DNA of 64,000 bases from an uncultured Bacteroides sp. (lineage in GTDB: Bacteria > Bacteroidota > Bacteroidia > Bacteroidales > Bacteroidaceae), in contig CASFRN010000162.1 of NCBI GenBank assembly GCA_949296855.1, positions 1-64,000 on the forward strand, written 5' to 3'. This document shows, piece after piece, positions 45,357 to 54,286 of this stretch. The notes under the pieces are model-generated. The model was not told where the DNA came from, did no database searches, and was given only the letters and a program-made list of their open reading frames with translations. A program made the position numbers and the translations under genes. Every line of letters starts with the position of its first letter. Within the stretch, counting starts at the first letter, position 1.

Positions 45357-46592
45357 ATGCCTATAATAAAAACATACATCCTCATTGGGCTGGCTTTGCT
45401 AACAGGAACACTTTCAGCGTCCGCCCAAAGCACAGAAAGAAGAATACAGGTAATCATCGAAAACCCCTGGCAAACGGAAAAGACCGATGAGCCGGTGGTT
45501 ATCAACCTGCACAACTTGAAAACAGATTTTACGATAAAATCCGCTCTTGTTTCCGACGGCACCTCCGAAATACCTTCTCAATTGGACGACATGAACGGTG
45601 ACACCCGTGCGGACGAACTGGCGTTTGTCATCAGTTTGCCTGCCGCAAGCAAGAAAACCCTGACCGTCATCCTTTCTTCGCGACAAAGCACTACCCACTA
45701 TCCTGCCCGCGTTTATGCCGAAATGCTTTTCCGCACCTCTAAAAAGAAACGGTATGCCAAAGGGTATGCCATCTATGCCGACGGAAAAGCGGATACTTAC
45801 AACATACAACACCATCACGGAGCAGCTTTCGAAAGTGAATTAGTGGCATACCGCATTTATTTCAACGAGAAACAAACAACCGACCTTTACGGTAAATTCC
45901 ACAAGGGATTAGAAATAGAAAAAAGCCAATTCTATCCTACCAACGACCAATTGAAGCAAGGATTCGGCGATGATGTCATCAAAGTGAACAACAGTTGCGG
46001 AGCCGGAACACTCCGAGGTTGGGACGGCATACAGGCTACGTTGATTAAACCTGTAGCTATCCGCGGACAGCGCATCCTTGCCAACGGCCCCGTGCGCACC
46101 GTAGTAGACGCCGAAGTAAAAGGTTGGCAATACCAAGGCAAGGAGTTAAACATGGTAAACCGTTATACCCTTTATGCCGGACATCGTGACGCGCAAGTAG
46201 ATGTCATATTCGACACTCCCCTTACCGATGAAGTGTTTGCTACCGGCGTACAAAACATTACCGGACATGCCGATAAATATTCCGACCACAATGGCTTGGT
46301 CGCAAGCTGGGGAACTGATTGGCCGGTAAACGACACTATAAAGTATAAAAAAGAGACAGTGGGGCTCGCCACTTACATTCCCCAAGATATAGTGGTAAAG
46401 GAAGCTACCGACAAAGAAAACTTTCTCTATCTTCTTAGTGCGCCCGGCCGGTGCTCCTTCCGTTATTACACTATGTTCACTTCTTGCAAAGAGACCTTTG
46501 GCTATCCAACCAAAGAAAAATGGTTTGCCTATGTGCAGGAATGGAAAAAACAGCTTGAGCAACCCGTTAAAATACAAATAATCAATTTATAA
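45357..46592 (+). CDS. DUF4861-family secreted protein of pectin cluster
   Basis: A 411-residue secreted protein. Signal peptide IKTYILIGLALLTGTLSASAQ. The rest fits the DUF4861 family of Bacteroidetes polysaccharide loci: DDMNGDTRADELAFVISLP, an AMLFRTSKKKRYAKGYA segment, HHHGAAFESELVAYRIYF and FGDDVIKVNNSCGAGTLRGWDG, followed by a beta-sandwich-like C-terminal half. The biochemical activity is not known to me with certainty; the position between GH28 and GH43 suggests action on pectin fragments. The start is the ATG at 45357; an upstream GTG at 45321 lies within the inverted repeat and is rejected. Confidence 0.82.
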   Translation: MPIIKTYILIGLALLTGTLSASAQSTERRIQVIIENPWQTEKTDEPVVINLHNLKTDFTIKSALVSDGTSEIPSQLDDMNGDTRADELAFVISLPAASKKTLTVILSSRQSTTHYPARVYAEMLFRTSKKKRYAKGYAIYADGKADTYNIQHHHGAAFESELVAYRIYFNEKQTTDLYGKFHKGLEIEKSQFYPTNDQLKQGFGDDVIKVNNSCGAGTLRGWDGIQATLIKPVAIRGQRILANGPVRTVVDAEVKGWQYQGKELNMVNRYTLYAGHRDAQVDVIFDTPLTDEVFATGVQNITGHADKYSDHNGLVASWGTDWPVNDTIKYKKETVGLATYIPQDIVVKEATDKENFLYLLSAPGRCSFRYYTMFTSCKETFGYPTKEKWFAYVQEWKKQLEQPVKIQIINL

Positions 46593-46607
46593 AAATCAAA
46601 TTAATTT

Positions 46608-48275
46608 ATGAAACCAATCCTCATGTCATTTCTGCTGGGAAGCTGCATATTCCCGACAGTACAAGCGCAAGACAACTATGTATCGAAAGTATGGGTAGCC
46701 GATCAAGGCGACGGCACGTACAAAAACCCAGTACTCTATGCCGATTATTCCGACCCCGATGTCATTCGCATAAACGAAGACTATTACCTGACATCTTCCA
46801 GCTTCGGATGCCTTCCCGGACTGCAGGTTCTCCACTCGAAAGACCTCGTCAACTGGAGCTTTGCCGGTGTAGCCGTACCTCATGCCCTGCCTCCTGTCAC
46901 CGATACAGCCCCTCAGCACGGCAACCGCATTTGGGCTCCTTGCATCCGTTACCACAACAACGAATTCTACATCTTTTGGGGAGACCCCGACCAAGGTATC
47001 TTTATGGTAAAGGCCAAAGACGTAAAAGGCCCATGGAGCGAACCGGTATTAGTCAAAGCAATTAAAGGAGTCATCGACACTACCCCGCTTTGGGATGAAG
47101 ACGGACGAGTATATTTAGCCCACGCCTATGCCGGAAGTCGTGCCGGGCTGAAAAGCGTCATCGCTGTATGCGAGCTCAGTGCCGATGCCACCCGCACCAT
47201 TGGTCCCTCTCGCATAGTTTTCGACGGACACGAAGCACACGAAACTTGCGAAGGTCCCAAGTTTTACAAGCGCAACGGATATTATTATATGTTCTTCCCT
47301 GCCGGAGGAGTACCTACCGGCTGGCAAGTGGTAGCCCGCTCGAAGAACGTATACGGCCCTTACGAATGGCGCACCGTCATGGCACAAGGCAACAGCCCCA
47401 TCAACGGGCCTCACCAAGGAGGATGGGTAGACACCCCTACCGGAGAAGACTGGTTCATGCACTTCCAAGATGTGGGTGCAGCCGGACGTTTGGTACACCT
47501 TCAACCCATGAGATGGATAAACGACTGGCCCGTAATCGGTGAAGACAAAGACGGAGACGGATGCGGCGACCCTGTGGTGGCTTGGAAGAAACCTGACGTA
47601 GGCAAGACTTACCCAATCTGCACCCCGCAAGAAAGCGACGAGTTCAACACCAACACACTCGGTCTGCAATGGCAATGGAATGCCAACATCAACGACAAAT
47701 GGTATTTCTGCGACCAAGAACACAGCCGCCTACGCCTCTACTCCTATCCTGTAGCCGAAAACTACAAAAGCTTATGGGACGTACCCAATATGCTTCTCCA
47801 GAAGTTCCCTGCCCCGAACTTTAAGGCTACCATGAAACTGAAATTCGCTCCGATAGCCAAATACAAAGGCGAACGTACCGGACTGGTCGTAATGGGAACC
47901 AACTACGCCGGACTTATTCTGGAAAATACAGAAAACGGATTGACACTCTCACAAGTGGAATGCCAAAAAGCCGACCGCGGCGGAACAGAAACCGTCAACG
48001 CTTCCATGAATCTAAAAGAGAGCGAACTCTACTTACGCGCCGAAATCACCACTACAGGTGAGAAAATCGATAAGAGCGACGGTGGTCACGACCTTGTGGT
48101 GATGTGCCAAATGAGCTATAGCACCAATGGCAAGAAATTCCAGAAATTAGGCAAGCCTTTCCAAGTAAAAGAAGGTAAATGGATTGGAGCTAAGGTAGGT
48201 ACGTTCTGCACCCGTCCTGCCATTGTAACCAATGACGGAGGATGGGCGGACATCGACTGGTTCCGGATTGAATAA
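46608..48275 (+). CDS. GH43 family glycoside hydrolase
   Basis: A 555-residue secreted enzyme, signal peptide MKPILMSFLLGSCIFPTVQA. The five-bladed propeller domain (about 36-320) has the catalytic base in YSDPDVIR (D49), the pKa-modulating aspartate in IDTTPLWDEDG and the acid in HETCEGPKFYKRNGYYYM. Residues about 345-555 form a C-terminal beta-sandwich (ESDEFNTNTLGLQWQWNANI) usual in GH43 subfamilies acting on xylosides or galactans. It likely removes arabinose, xylose or galactose side chains from pectin. It starts 16 bp after the DUF4861 stop, so the two are one transcript. Ends at a hairpin shared with hsp20. Confidence 0.92.
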   Translation: MKPILMSFLLGSCIFPTVQAQDNYVSKVWVADQGDGTYKNPVLYADYSDPDVIRINEDYYLTSSSFGCLPGLQVLHSKDLVNWSFAGVAVPHALPPVTDTAPQHGNRIWAPCIRYHNNEFYIFWGDPDQGIFMVKAKDVKGPWSEPVLVKAIKGVIDTTPLWDEDGRVYLAHAYAGSRAGLKSVIAVCELSADATRTIGPSRIVFDGHEAHETCEGPKFYKRNGYYYMFFPAGGVPTGWQVVARSKNVYGPYEWRTVMAQGNSPINGPHQGGWVDTPTGEDWFMHFQDVGAAGRLVHLQPMRWINDWPVIGEDKDGDGCGDPVVAWKKPDVGKTYPICTPQESDEFNTNTLGLQWQWNANINDKWYFCDQEHSRLRLYSYPVAENYKSLWDVPNMLLQKFPAPNFKATMKLKFAPIAKYKGERTGLVVMGTNYAGLILENTENGLTLSQVECQKADRGGTETVNASMNLKESELYLRAEITTTGEKIDKSDGGHDLVVMCQMSYSTNGKKFQKLGKPFQVKEGKWIGAKVGTFCTRPAIVTNDGGWADIDWFRIE

Positions 48276-48324
48276 AAGCCATCAAAAATTACAATCGGGT
48301 ATGCTGATCCACGAATCCCTTTGC

Positions 48325-48388
48325 AACGGGTAAAAGAAAAGGGCCGTCTTCCCCACATAAGGGAAACAGCCCTTTCCATTTACCCGTT
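48325..48388. terminator. nested hairpin between convergent GH43 and hsp20 genes
   Basis: Outer arms AACGGGTAAA and TTTACCCGTT and inner arms AAAGGGC and GCCCTTT, with GGGAA/TTCCC further in, form a long interrupted stem between two gene 3' ends. Likely a bidirectional terminator. Confidence 0.7.
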
Positions 48389-48393
48389 ACCAA

Positions 48394-48831
48394 TTAATGA
48401 ATTTCGATAACCTTATTGATTTTAGCCTTTTCTTCAGGAGTGCGTTTCGGCAATTCTATGGTCAACACACCGTTGGTGACGTTGGCACTGATTCTTTCTT
48501 TTTCCACATCGTCCGGAAGAACCAAAGCCTGTTGGAATTTCGTGTAAGAGAACTCGCGGCGCAAGTACTTCTTGTTCTCTTTGTCCTCTTCCTTGCTTTC
48601 AGTCTTCTTTTCCATAGAGATAACCAATTCGTTGTCTTCACTCAAGTGGATATTGAAATCCTCTTTCGTCATACCCGGAGCCGCAACTTCAACCTTATAG
48701 TCTTTGTCGCTTTCTATCACATTGATAGCAGGTGCCGTTGCGTTAGCCTTTACCATCCAATCGTTATCGAAAAAGTCATTGAAAATACTCGGTAACCATT
48801 CTTGACTGTAATTTCTTCTGCTCGGTGTCAT
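48394..48831 (-). CDS. small heat-shock protein, Hsp20 / alpha-crystallin family
   Basis: A 145-residue cytosolic holdase chaperone. The alpha-crystallin domain (about 35-135) includes INVIESDKDYKVEVAAPGMTKEDF, YLRREFSYTKFQQALVLPDDV and the signature ISANVTNGVLTIELPKR, then a short C-terminal extension with VIEIH, the I-x-I-type oligomerisation motif. Length is normal. No TAnnTTTG box is evident upstream; three phased GTCAG boxes lie about 215-260 bp upstream and may be regulatory. Confidence 0.95.
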   Translation of the reverse strand: MTPSRRNYSQEWLPSIFNDFFDNDWMVKANATAPAINVIESDKDYKVEVAAPGMTKEDFNIHLSEDNELVISMEKKTESKEEDKENKKYLRREFSYTKFQQALVLPDDVEKERISANVTNGVLTIELPKRTPEEKAKINKVIEIH

Positions 48832-49042
48832 AATCTTAATCTCCTATTCTTTAGTTCTTTGTTTATCAAATTGTTCTTTTGAACTCCCTCTGCCTTTCGG
48901 CTTCCGAAATTCACTTAGAGAAGTGCAAACTCTGTGCCGTTGCTTGGCATGGCTTTGCCTTTTAAACTTACGAAATCTATTTTAAGCAAAATGCCCGCTA
49001 TTTTAAATCTTAGAAGAATCCGAGGGGAGAAACAGATAGAAC

Positions 49043-49091
49043 ATTTGTCAGACGGGTTGCCTATTTGTCAGAAAATGAGAAAAAAAGTCAG
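49043..49091. promoter_or_regulatory. three GTCAG boxes at exact 20-bp spacing
   Basis: ATTTGTCAGA occurs at 49043-49052 and 49063-49072, and a third GTCAG at 49087-49091 keeps the 20-bp phase (49047, 49067, 49087). It lies in the divergent gap 48832-49150, upstream of hsp20 (minus) and of the Memo gene (plus). Looks like a binding site for an oligomeric activator or repressor. Nothing else clear is seen in this 319-bp gap. Confidence 0.5.
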
Positions 49092-49150
49092 TCTGATGTG
49101 GATAATATGCTATCTTTTCCGTATATTTAGGGGCATAAAGAGAGAATGCC

Positions 49151-50641
49151 ATGCATACCCAATGGAAATTTGTTTTAATTGTAATGATTATGATACATAG
49201 TGTAGGAAACGCCTGCTCTTCGGGTGAAAAGAAAGTCCGTATGCCGGCGGTTGCAGGTGCTTTTTATCCGGCAGATGCGGATACGTTGAAAGAAACGGTT
49301 GTATCGTTCTTGTCCGAAGCTTCATCGGCAGAGGCGGATAAAAAAGTGCAGGCGATCATCGTGCCTCATGCCGGTTATGTGTATTCGGGCAGCGTTGCGT
49401 CTGAAGCCATAAAGGCTATTCCGTCTGATGCGGTCTATAAGCGGATATTCTTGCTTGGCCCCAGCCATCGGGCTGCATTCGACGGGGCTTCGGTGAACAA
49501 TGCTTTCGATAGTTATGCCACACCGTTAGGACAGGTGAAAGTCGATAATGAAACCGTTGACGCTTTATTGCATGCCGTTCCGGTCTTTACTTACGTGCCC
49601 GAAGCCCATGCCCGCGAGCATTGCTTGGAGGTCCAATTGCCCTTCTTGCAAGTGCATTTGCAACATGTTCCTCCGATAGTACCGGTTATTATCGGTACAC
49701 AAGACTTGGCGAAATTAAGAAGAATCGCCCAGGCGTTGCAACCTTATTTCACTTCGGATAACTTATTCGTTATCAGCAGCGATTTCTCGCATTACCCTTC
49801 GTATGAGGATGCCAATCGGGTGGATAAAGCCACGGGGGAAGCCATTGAGATCGGTTCGCTCCGGAAGTTTTTAGATGCGTTGGAGGAGAATGCCCGCGAA
49901 GGCGTGCCTCAATTATTGACCAGTGCCTGCGGGCAAAGCCCTATCGCCGTACTCCTTTTATTAATGGAGGGGCGGAAGGATTTGCAAGTCCGCCATTTGG
50001 CTTATTGCAATTCGGGTGATGCCGTTTATGGCGATAAAGACCGCGTAGTAGGCTATCATGCTTTTTCAATCGTAAAGAAAGACGGAGAGGATGCATTCGC
50101 CTTGACCGGGGAAGAGCGGGCGCAACTCTTGCAAATTGCCCGTAAAAGCATTGATTATGAACTTGCCCGAAAGACGGACTTGCCCTACGATTCTACGAAG
50201 ATGAATCCTGCGTTGAAAGAACATTGCGGTGCGTTCGTGACCCTTCATAAAGGAGGTAAGTTGCGTGGATGCATCGGGAATCTCATCGGGTATAAGCCCC
50301 TGTATCAGACGGTTACATCGATGGCACGTGCAGCCGCATTCGAAGACCCGCGTTTCTATCCCGTAGAAGAGAATGAGATGAAAGACATCGATATCGAGAT
50401 TTCGGTGCTTTCCCCGTTGCGGAAGATTCAATCCATCGATGAGTTCCAGTTGGGGCGGCATGGCATTTATATAATAAAAGGAGAGCATCGGGGTACGTTC
50501 CTTCCTCAGGTAGCCGAAGAAACGGGCTGGACGAAGGAAGAGTTCTTTGGGCATTGTGCACGTGATAAGGCTGGACTGGCATGGAATGGCTGGAAGGATG
50601 CGGAACTCTATGTGTACGAAGCGATTGTATTCGGAGAATAA
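49151..50641 (+). CDS. Memo-AMMECR1 fusion (AmmeMemoRadiSam proteins B and A), exported form
   Basis: A 496-residue two-domain protein. Residues about 30-300 are a Memo domain with the conserved His-His-Cys set of the MEMO1 pocket (VPHAGYVYSG, LGPSHRAAF, TSACGQSP). Residues about 310-490 are an AMMECR1 domain with the signature LRGCIGN and RAAAFEDPRF. The N-terminus, MHTQWKFVLIVMIMIHSVGNAC, is a signal peptide with a weak lipobox (GNAC, C22), so the protein may be exported or lipid-anchored; a cytosolic start at Met31 is the alternative. It is followed 6 bp later by the radical SAM gene of the same system. Function of the system is not established. Confidence 0.88.
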   Translation: MHTQWKFVLIVMIMIHSVGNACSSGEKKVRMPAVAGAFYPADADTLKETVVSFLSEASSAEADKKVQAIIVPHAGYVYSGSVASEAIKAIPSDAVYKRIFLLGPSHRAAFDGASVNNAFDSYATPLGQVKVDNETVDALLHAVPVFTYVPEAHAREHCLEVQLPFLQVHLQHVPPIVPVIIGTQDLAKLRRIAQALQPYFTSDNLFVISSDFSHYPSYEDANRVDKATGEAIEIGSLRKFLDALEENAREGVPQLLTSACGQSPIAVLLLLMEGRKDLQVRHLAYCNSGDAVYGDKDRVVGYHAFSIVKKDGEDAFALTGEERAQLLQIARKSIDYELARKTDLPYDSTKMNPALKEHCGAFVTLHKGGKLRGCIGNLIGYKPLYQTVTSMARAAAFEDPRFYPVEENEMKDIDIEISVLSPLRKIQSIDEFQLGRHGIYIIKGEHRGTFLPQVAEETGWTKEEFFGHCARDKAGLAWNGWKDAELYVYEAIVFGE

Positions 50642-50647
50642 AGCTAT

Positions 50648-51655
50648 ATGAAAGAAGCGGACTATTATATCTCGAATCCCGACGGGACGGTGGTGTGTAT
50701 GCTTTGCCCGCACCAATGCAAGATAAATGAAGATACATGCGGGCGGTGCCGGAGCCGTATGAACCGGGGAGGGCATCTATATTCGTTGGCATACGCACAT
50801 ATATGCGCTATGCATGTCGACCCGGTTGAGAAGAAACCCTTGTTGCATTTCTTGCCGGGCGAGACCTGTTTTTCGTTGGCTTCGGCAGGGTGTAACTTGT
50901 CGTGCCTGAATTGCCAAAACTGGTCTGTCTCGCAAGTTTCTCCGGTGGATATTCCCTACCAAACGCTGCTTCCAGAAGATTGTGCGCGCTTGGCTAAGAA
51001 GTACGGATGCAGGGCGGTGGCTTATACCTATACCGAACCGCTTACTTACTTGGAGTATGTGCGTGATTGTGCTTCGGCTTGCCAAGAGGCAGGCTTGAAG
51101 AACATTTTAGTAACTGCTGGCTATGTCAATGAAAAGCCCTTGCGCGGCCTCTTGCCTTTTATCGATGCCGTAAATATCGACTTGAAATCGTTCTCGGATG
51201 AGACTTACCGGAAGGTGTGCCGTGCGAGGCTCCAGCCTGTATTAGACACTATGTTGCGCATGCACGAGGCGGGCGTATGGATAGAAATCACCCGTTTGCT
51301 GATTCCCGGCATCCATGACTGGGAAGAAGATATCCGGACGATGTGTCATTGGTTGGTAGAACACGGGCTTGCGGATAACCCGTTGCATATCAGCCGTTTC
51401 TTCCCGCGTTATAAAATGCAGAAGATAGAAGCCACACCGCTTTCTTCCTTGGTTTCTGCCCGCCGCATCGCACAAGAGGAAGGGATGCATTTTGTCTATA
51501 TCGGCAACACATCATTGCCCGATGCCGAAAACACCTACTGCCCCCATTGCGGTAAATTATTGATAAAACGGAAAAGCTATCAAGTGAAACTGGATAATTT
51601 TCCAGGTGTATGCCCCGTATGCGGCATAAATGTTCCTGGAATATGGCATTTCTGA
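50648..51655 (+). CDS. amrS: AmmeMemoRadiSam system radical SAM enzyme
   Basis: A 335-residue radical SAM protein related to PFL-activating enzymes. The 4Fe-4S site is CNLSCLNC (C82, C86, C89). Two extra cysteine sets frame it: CMLCPHQC and CGRC at residues 17-34, and a C-terminal zinc-ribbon-like CPHCGK...CPVCG (about 300-328). No signal peptide, so it is cytosolic. Partner of the Memo-AMMECR1 fusion upstream with a 6-bp gap. The reaction is unknown; the family name comes from genome co-occurrence of the three parts. Confidence 0.92.
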   Translation: MKEADYYISNPDGTVVCMLCPHQCKINEDTCGRCRSRMNRGGHLYSLAYAHICAMHVDPVEKKPLLHFLPGETCFSLASAGCNLSCLNCQNWSVSQVSPVDIPYQTLLPEDCARLAKKYGCRAVAYTYTEPLTYLEYVRDCASACQEAGLKNILVTAGYVNEKPLRGLLPFIDAVNIDLKSFSDETYRKVCRARLQPVLDTMLRMHEAGVWIEITRLLIPGIHDWEEDIRTMCHWLVEHGLADNPLHISRFFPRYKMQKIEATPLSSLVSARRIAQEEGMHFVYIGNTSLPDAENTYCPHCGKLLIKRKSYQVKLDNFPGVCPVCGINVPGIWHF

Positions 51656-51818
51656 CCAAACAGGATTTAAAGCAAACACCCCTGTCACCCCTCATAAACT
51701 TAATAATGATTAACAACGATAATATTTTCCGTCAGAAATTTCTTTTACGTTGAATTTATTGTTTTATTTGCAAAAGTTTCCAAAGGAATATAATAAAAAC
51801 AAGAAATAAAGATATAAC

Positions 51819-54284
51819 ATGAAAATCATTATCGTAGGAGGAGTGGCAGGAGGTGCTACGGCAGCAGCACGTATCCGCCGGAATACAGAAAAAGCGGAAA
51901 TCATTTTATTCGAAAAAGGAGCCTATATCTCGTATGCCAATTGCGGCTTACCTTATTACATAGGTGGCATCATCGAAGAACGCGAACGGCTTTTCGTGCA
52001 AACGCCCGAAGCTTTCGGAAAACGTTTCAACATCGATGTACGGACCCATTCAGAAGTGACAGCCATCGACCGGAAACGGAAAGAAGTGACCGTGCGCACA
52101 GCCGACGGAAAGACTTACCAAGAAAGTTACGACAAACTTTTGCTCTCGCCTGGAGCTTCCCCCGTACGTCCGCCATTGAAAGGAATCGACTCGGAAGGCA
52201 TCTTCACCCTGCGTAACGTGAACGATACCGACCGCATCAAGCAATACCTGAACGGAAAACAAGTGAAACGCGCCATAATTGTAGGCGGAGGATTTATCGG
52301 GCTGGAAATGGCAGAAAACTTAGTCCACGCCGACGTGAAAGTATCCGTAGTGGAAATGGCAGACCAAGTAATGGGACCTATCGACTATTCGATGGCTTCA
52401 CTGGTGCACGAACATCTGACACAAAAAGGCATAAAACTTTATTTAAGCCAAGCAGTAGAAGCGTTCGAACAAACAGATTCAGGCCTTAACGTTGTCTTCA
52501 AGTCGGGCGTCCGCTTACCGGTAGATATGGTAATCCTTTCCATCGGCGTACGTGCCGAAACGCGTCTTGCTTCGGAAGCCGGATTGAAACTGGGCGAAAT
52601 GAAAGGCATTTACGTCAACGAGTATCTACAGACATCGGATGAAAATGTGTATGCCGTAGGCGACGCGATAGAGTTTCCCCATCCCCTTACAGGCAAACCC
52701 TGGCTGAACTTCCTGGCAGGTCCGGCAAACCGTCAGGCACGCATCGTGGCAGACAACTTAGTGTTTGGCAATCAAGCCAAATACGAAGGTTCCATCGGCA
52801 CTTCGATAGCCAAGGTGTTCGACCTTACGGTGGCTTCGACCGGACTGCCTGCCAAACGCCTGAAGCAAATGGGCATCGGCTACCTTTCCGCTACCATCCA
52901 CCCAGCTTCCCATGCGGGCTATTATCCGGACGCTTTACAAATGACCATCAAAATCACCTTCTCTCCCATAGACGGGAAACTATACGGAGCGCAGATTGTC
53001 GGTTACGACGGAGCGGACAAACGGATAGATGAGTTTGCCTTAGTCATCAAACAAGGCGGAACAGTGTACGACCTCACCCGGCTGGAACATGCGTATGCGC
53101 CTCCGTTCTCTTCGGCAAAAGACCCGGTCGCGATAGCGGGCTACGTAGCGGGCAATATTTTGAGCGGAAAGATGATACCTTTGTATTGGCGCGAACTTCG
53201 AGACGCCGATTTGAGCCAAGTGACGTTAGTGGATGTACGTACCTCTGACGAATTCGAATTAGGTTCCATTCAAGAAGCCGTCAATTTGCCGCTCGATGAA
53301 TTACGAGAGCATTTGAATGAAATCCCGCAAGACAAACCCGTATGGGTCTATTGCGGCGTAGGCCTGCGCGGCTATCTGGCAAGCAACATCTTAAAAGAAA
53401 ACGGTTTCAAGAATGTGCGCAACCTGATAGGAGGAATTAAAACATACAAAGCCGCTACTACACCTGTCTGTATTCCTACAGAAACCGAAACTTGTTCTGC
53501 CGCTTCGAACGAAGAAATGACATGCGCTTGCACTCCGGATGACAAACTGATAGCGGAAGCCATCAAAATAAACGCTTGTGGAGTGCAATGCCCCGGCCCG
53601 ATATTGAAATTGAAAAAAGGGATGGAGAACTTACAACCCGGACAATGTATCGAAATAAGCGCGACCGATGCCGGATTTCCACGCGATGCGGAGTCGTGGT
53701 GCCGCACGACAGGAAACCATTTCCTCTCGAAAACAGAAGAAAACGGCATATACCGGGTGCGGATAGAGAAAGCCAAACCTGTCCGGGAAACAGAAAGAAA
53801 AGCGGCAAGTAGCGGAAAAGGCAAAACTTTTATCTTATTCAGTGATGACCTTGACAAAACTTTAGCTACTTTTGTGCTCGCTAATGGTGCGGCCGCTACA
53901 GGCGAGAAAGTGACTATCTTTTTCACGTTTTGGGGGCTGAACGCCATTAAAAAGGAACAAAAGCCCGATGTAAAGAAAGATTTCTTCGGCAAAATGTTCG
54001 GCATGATGCTTCCGTCCGATTCCCGAAAACTAAAATTATCGAAAATGAATATGGGTGGAATCGGCTCGAAAATGATGCGTCACATCATGAAACGAAAAGG
54101 GGTCGACTCACTTGAGTCGCTCCGCCGACAAGCCATCGACAACGGAGTAGAGTTTATCGCTTGCCAGATGTCGATGGATGTAATGGGAGTGAAACGGGAA
54201 GAATTGTTAGATGGTGTGAGCATCGGCGGAGTAGCGACCTATATGGACCGTGCCGACGGAGCAAATATGAATTTGTTTATCTGA
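51819..54284 (+). CDS. CoA-disulfide reductase-like oxidoreductase fused to rhodanese, TusA and DsrE-type domains
   Basis: An 821-residue, four-part cytosolic protein. (1) Residues 1-440: FAD/NAD(P) pyridine-nucleotide disulfide oxidoreductase with GGVAGGATAAARIRR, single active cysteine C42 in SYANCGLPYY, second dinucleotide site VGGGFIGLEMAENL and the dimerisation domain. (2) About 455-545: rhodanese with VDVRTSDEFELGSI and catalytic cysteine in VYCGVGLRGY. (3) About 575-645: TusA/SirA domain with CPGPIL. (4) About 665-821: DsrE/DsrF-like domain (KTFILFSDDLDKTLATFVLANGA). The set suggests reduction and transfer of persulfide sulfur from CoA or other low-molecular-weight thiols. A MarR regulator follows by 2 bp. 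Confidence 0.93.
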   Translation: MKIIIVGGVAGGATAAARIRRNTEKAEIILFEKGAYISYANCGLPYYIGGIIEERERLFVQTPEAFGKRFNIDVRTHSEVTAIDRKRKEVTVRTADGKTYQESYDKLLLSPGASPVRPPLKGIDSEGIFTLRNVNDTDRIKQYLNGKQVKRAIIVGGGFIGLEMAENLVHADVKVSVVEMADQVMGPIDYSMASLVHEHLTQKGIKLYLSQAVEAFEQTDSGLNVVFKSGVRLPVDMVILSIGVRAETRLASEAGLKLGEMKGIYVNEYLQTSDENVYAVGDAIEFPHPLTGKPWLNFLAGPANRQARIVADNLVFGNQAKYEGSIGTSIAKVFDLTVASTGLPAKRLKQMGIGYLSATIHPASHAGYYPDALQMTIKITFSPIDGKLYGAQIVGYDGADKRIDEFALVIKQGGTVYDLTRLEHAYAPPFSSAKDPVAIAGYVAGNILSGKMIPLYWRELRDADLSQVTLVDVRTSDEFELGSIQEAVNLPLDELREHLNEIPQDKPVWVYCGVGLRGYLASNILKENGFKNVRNLIGGIKTYKAATTPVCIPTETETCSAASNEEMTCACTPDDKLIAEAIKINACGVQCPGPILKLKKGMENLQPGQCIEISATDAGFPRDAESWCRTTGNHFLSKTEENGIYRVRIEKAKPVRETERKAASSGKGKTFILFSDDLDKTLATFVLANGAAATGEKVTIFFTFWGLNAIKKEQKPDVKKDFFGKMFGMMLPSDSRKLKLSKMNMGGIGSKMMRHIMKRKGVDSLESLRRQAIDNGVEFIACQMSMDVMGVKREELLDGVSIGGVATYMDRADGANMNLFI

Positions 54285-54286
54285 TT

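Noticed and set aside
48943..48959. Sigma-54-like TTGGCATG...TTGCC
   Set aside because: The GG-GC distance is one base shorter than the strict -24/-12 spacing, so it should not support sigma-54 initiation.
48934..49200. 88-residue open frame between hsp20 and the Memo gene
   Set aside because: It overlaps the start of the Memo gene in another frame, shows no domain or signal, and its sequence is explained by the phased GTCAG region.
49151..51655. Recent foreign origin of the AmmeMemoRadiSam genes
   Set aside because: Their coding strand looks somewhat richer in T and GT codons than neighbours, but no mobile genes or composition break marks borders; I could not compute codon statistics.
54161..54286. 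Upstream extension of the MarR gene
   Set aside because: It lies inside the oxidoreductase gene in another frame; the ATG at 54287 yields the normal MarR length.
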